Positions 61,871 through 64,000 of a stretch of 64,000 bases of DNA are shown here, piece by piece. A program made the position numbers and the translations under genes. How positions within the stretch are numbered: position 1 is the stretch's first letter; each line of letters begins with the position of its first letter. The notes beneath the pieces are model-generated. The model saw only the letters and a list, made by a program, of their open reading frames with translations, did no database searches and was not told the DNA's origin. Source of the stretch: Streptomyces sp. SA15 (GTDB lineage Bacteria > Actinomycetota > Actinomycetes > Streptomycetales > Streptomycetaceae); NCBI RefSeq assembly GCF_002291145.1, contig NZ_NTGE01000150.1:1-64000 (forward strand), read 5' to 3'.

Positions 61871-63108
61871 GACAGGCCGCTTCCGCGCTGCCGCGCCCTT
61901 TCTGGTGGTTGTGGGCGAGCATTCTGATCGGCCGCCTCGGCTCCTTCGTCGCCCCTTTCCTGGTCCTGTATCTGACGGCGGAACACGGCTACTCAGCGAG
62001 CTTCGCCGGACTGGTCGCGGCGCTCTTCGGAGCGGGCGGCGCGGCTGCTTCTGTGGTGGGCGGCATGCTGGCCGACCAAGTGGGGCGGCGGACCACCCTG
62101 CTGGTCGCGCAGGTGACGGCGGCCGGGCTGACCGCAGCCCTGGGTTTCGCTGACCAGCCCCTGCTGATCGCTGCACTCGCGTGCGCGGCCGGCGCGGCGA
62201 GCGGCGCCTCCCGCCCGGTGGTGCAGACGGTCCTGGCGGACCTGGTTCCTCTAGCAGACCGGATGCGGGCGTTCTCTCTGTATTACTGGGCCGTCAACAT
62301 CGGCTTCGGCGTCGCCGCGGCAAGCGCCGGATTCATCTCCTCCCACGGATACCGGTGGCTGTTCCTCATCGAGGCGGCAGCGACGCTGCTCTCCGCGCTC
62401 GTGATCGCCGTCAGACTTCCGGAGACCATGACCAACCCGGCGGACATCGAAAGGGAAAGGGGCGATGAGAAGAGCGCCGGTTTTCGGACGGTGCTGCGGG
62501 ACAGGCCGTTCCTGGCAGCCGTGGGCCTGTCCTTCCTCCTGATCGTGGTGTTCCAGCAGGCGGCTGCCGGACTGCCGGTGGCCATGGACCGCGACGGCCT
62601 CACCCCGGCCCAGTACGGGCTGGTGATCAGTCTGAACGGCATCCTCATCGTCGCCCTGCAACTGCCGCTCGGCCGCAGACTCGGAGGCTCGAACCCGGGC
62701 CGCCTGCTCGTCCTGGCCTCGCTGCTGTGCGGAGGCGGCTTCGGCCTCAACGCCCTCGCCGGAGGCGCGGCCGTGTACGGGATCGCTGTCGTGGTGTGGA
62801 CCCTGGGAGAGATCGTGCACTCGCCGGTGAACATGGGCCTGATCGCACGGTTCTCGACAAGCACCGCCCGAGGCCGCTACCAGGGCATCCACGCGCTGTC
62901 CTGGGCCACAGCCACCATGGCCGCGCCCCTGTGCGCTGGCATCGTCATCGACCGCTTCGGCCCCGACACCCTGTGGGCCGCCTGCACGGCTCTCGGAGTC
63001 TGCGCCGCCGTCGGCTACTGGGCCCTGCTGCTGCGAAAGCCAGACCGTCACCGGCACACACCGCACCCCACCATCGCGACCGTGCGGCCCCGGCGTGCCC
63101 CGCGGTGA
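61867..63108 (+). CDS. MFS transporter
   Basis: 413-residue exporter with 12 predicted helices. Motif A GGMLADQVGRRTTLLVAQ follows helix 2; RPVVQTVLADLVPLADRMRAFSLYYWAVN lies in helices 4-5. ATGA overlap with the GNAT gene makes it the third gene of the TetR operon. Likely effluxes the acetylated or native compound (inference). Confidence 0.9.
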   Translation: MRQAASALPRPFWWLWASILIGRLGSFVAPFLVLYLTAEHGYSASFAGLVAALFGAGGAAASVVGGMLADQVGRRTTLLVAQVTAAGLTAALGFADQPLLIAALACAAGAASGASRPVVQTVLADLVPLADRMRAFSLYYWAVNIGFGVAAASAGFISSHGYRWLFLIEAAATLLSALVIAVRLPETMTNPADIERERGDEKSAGFRTVLRDRPFLAAVGLSFLLIVVFQQAAAGLPVAMDRDGLTPAQYGLVISLNGILIVALQLPLGRRLGGSNPGRLLVLASLLCGGGFGLNALAGGAAVYGIAVVVWTLGEIVHSPVNMGLIARFSTSTARGRYQGIHALSWATATMAAPLCAGIVIDRFGPDTLWAACTALGVCAAVGYWALLLRKPDRHRHTPHPTIATVRPRRAPR

Positions 63109-63189
63109 TCCGGCGTCGATGCCAGCCGAGCAAATGAGCCGGGTCGAACACTGACTGTTGCGTCAGCAGAGCCACGAATTCGTCTCGGC

Positions 63190-63410
63190 TTCGTGCCGCG
63201 CAGATCCTGCAGCATGGGTTCAGAGTCGCGGGCGGCTCTCGATGTGTGCGGGTCGAGGTCTGCGGTGATCAACTCGGGCTGGTCCGGGCCGGCTTCGGCG
63301 AGGCGCCCGTCCGTCCGGACGCCGAACAGCGCTGGCCCCGCACGTGTTCCAGCCCCCGGTGGTGCCGATGTGATTGGCCGGCACCGTATAGCAGTGCTGG
63401 CCAGGGCCCG
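63190..63410 (-). pseudogene. Decayed carbon-nitrogen hydrolase
   Basis: Minus-strand fragments in two frames: ARALAST, then in another frame VPANHIGTTGGWNTCGASAV, then back to DGRLAEAGPDQPELITADLD. Together they give the C-terminal third of a nitrilase-superfamily protein with at least two frameshifts. No N-terminal part is seen in the window. The remainder of 63109-64000 lacks an intact gene. Confidence 0.6.
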
Positions 63411-63821
63411 TGCCGGAAACCACGTGCGCGTCTCGTGGTAGCCGTTGCCGACGCTGTACTTGGACGGAGGCGGCAGGAGCGTTACACGGTGCGGCAGCTG
63501 CTCCCCTGTTCGCGCCCTACTTCCACCGCGCGCCGACCACACACGGTCGCGTTCAGCGCCCGCCCGGTGCCATCAGGTCAATCCAGATCCGCGATACCAG
63601 ACCCGGCCGCCGTCCAGGCCCAGCTCCCCGGCAGGCTGTACGCCGCCCTGTACGCCTGCAGCGAGCGGGGCCGAGTTCGCCACGGTCTCGACGACGGCCG
63701 AACATTCAGCCGCCGCCGACACACGGCCTGCCGCGGCACGTGCCGGACGTCACGTGGAACGCGCTGCCGCTGATGTCCCTCCTCGGTCCCCAGTCCAGGG
63801 CTACGCAGGGCAGCGCACATG

Positions 63822-63922
63822 GGTGAAACAGAAGCGCCACGGCTCGGCGACGAACCGCGTGCCCGCTGCGCTGAGGCGCTCGGCGAGCGCATGGAAGTCG
63901 GAGATGGCCTGGATGAGGCCGA
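63822..63922 (-). pseudogene. Possible VOC-family fragment
   Basis: A minus-strand frame reads FGLIQAISDFHALAERLSAA then GTRFVAEPWRF, like the second half of a glyoxalase-fold protein, but stops soon after and no start is visible. Weak evidence. Confidence 0.3.
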
Positions 63923-64000
63923 AGGGGGGACTGGTACTTGGTGTCCGTCGACCGGATTGCGCGTCTGCGGCCGTCTGGCATGCGGCGCCAGCTGCGTCAC

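Overview
The window looks like a stretch of a Streptomyces chromosome. Base composition is very high in G+C, third codon positions are strongly G/C, GTG and TTG starts are common, and the gene content is typical of the genus (Scr1/DUF397 module, mycothiol gene mshB, two Opp/Dpp transporters, large Gly/Pro-rich membrane proteins). No rRNA, tRNA or CRISPR was recognised.

1-21.5 kb is a conserved actinobacterial housekeeping block. From memory its order resembles M. tuberculosis Rv1222 down to Rv1165: anti-sigma and SigE, divergent O-methyltransferase, DUF3117 protein, tag, a DivIVA-domain protein, folP2-like gene, LOG protein, dapE, dapC, 7Fe ferredoxin, DUF6113-type membrane protein, mshB. Within it are a GNAT enzyme, a SirB1-like protein, a large PG-binding membrane protein, secreted proteins and an S9 peptidase. 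DapE and DapC both belong to the meso-DAP/lysine pathway.

21.6-38.4 kb holds two complete Opp/Dpp-type peptide importers (A-B-C-D-F order, both on the minus strand) around a patchwork at 27-32.5 kb. The patchwork contains an ArsR-like regulator with an MFS exporter, two VOC proteins, fragments of an ASCH protein and of two further ABC ATPases, a beheaded Scr1-type regulator with intact DUF397 partner, a blasticidin-S-deaminase-like enzyme and a transposase tail. This is the main site of gene gain and decay.

39-53.6 kb returns to core functions: typA, a lipoprotein, an LpqW-like solute-binding protein with a charged insert, a three-subunit succinate dehydrogenase (sdhCAB), a methyltransferase, a phosphotransferase-fold protein, a possible glycosyl-hydrolase-fold membrane protein and a TPM-like helical protein without its TPM domain.

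53.7-57.5 kb is a polymorphic toxin and immunity pair: a 973-residue protein with a WXG/LXG-like helical N-terminus and a C-terminal nuclease-like domain (D, E-x-K), followed by an Imm49-like protein.

57.5-64 kb is accessory: a transposase start fragment, a divergent LysR/EamA pair, a TetR-GNAT-MFS operon behind a palindromic operator, then decayed carbon-nitrogen hydrolase and VOC-like fragments. A palindromic element of about 76 bp occurs at 30.2 kb and again at 57.6 kb.
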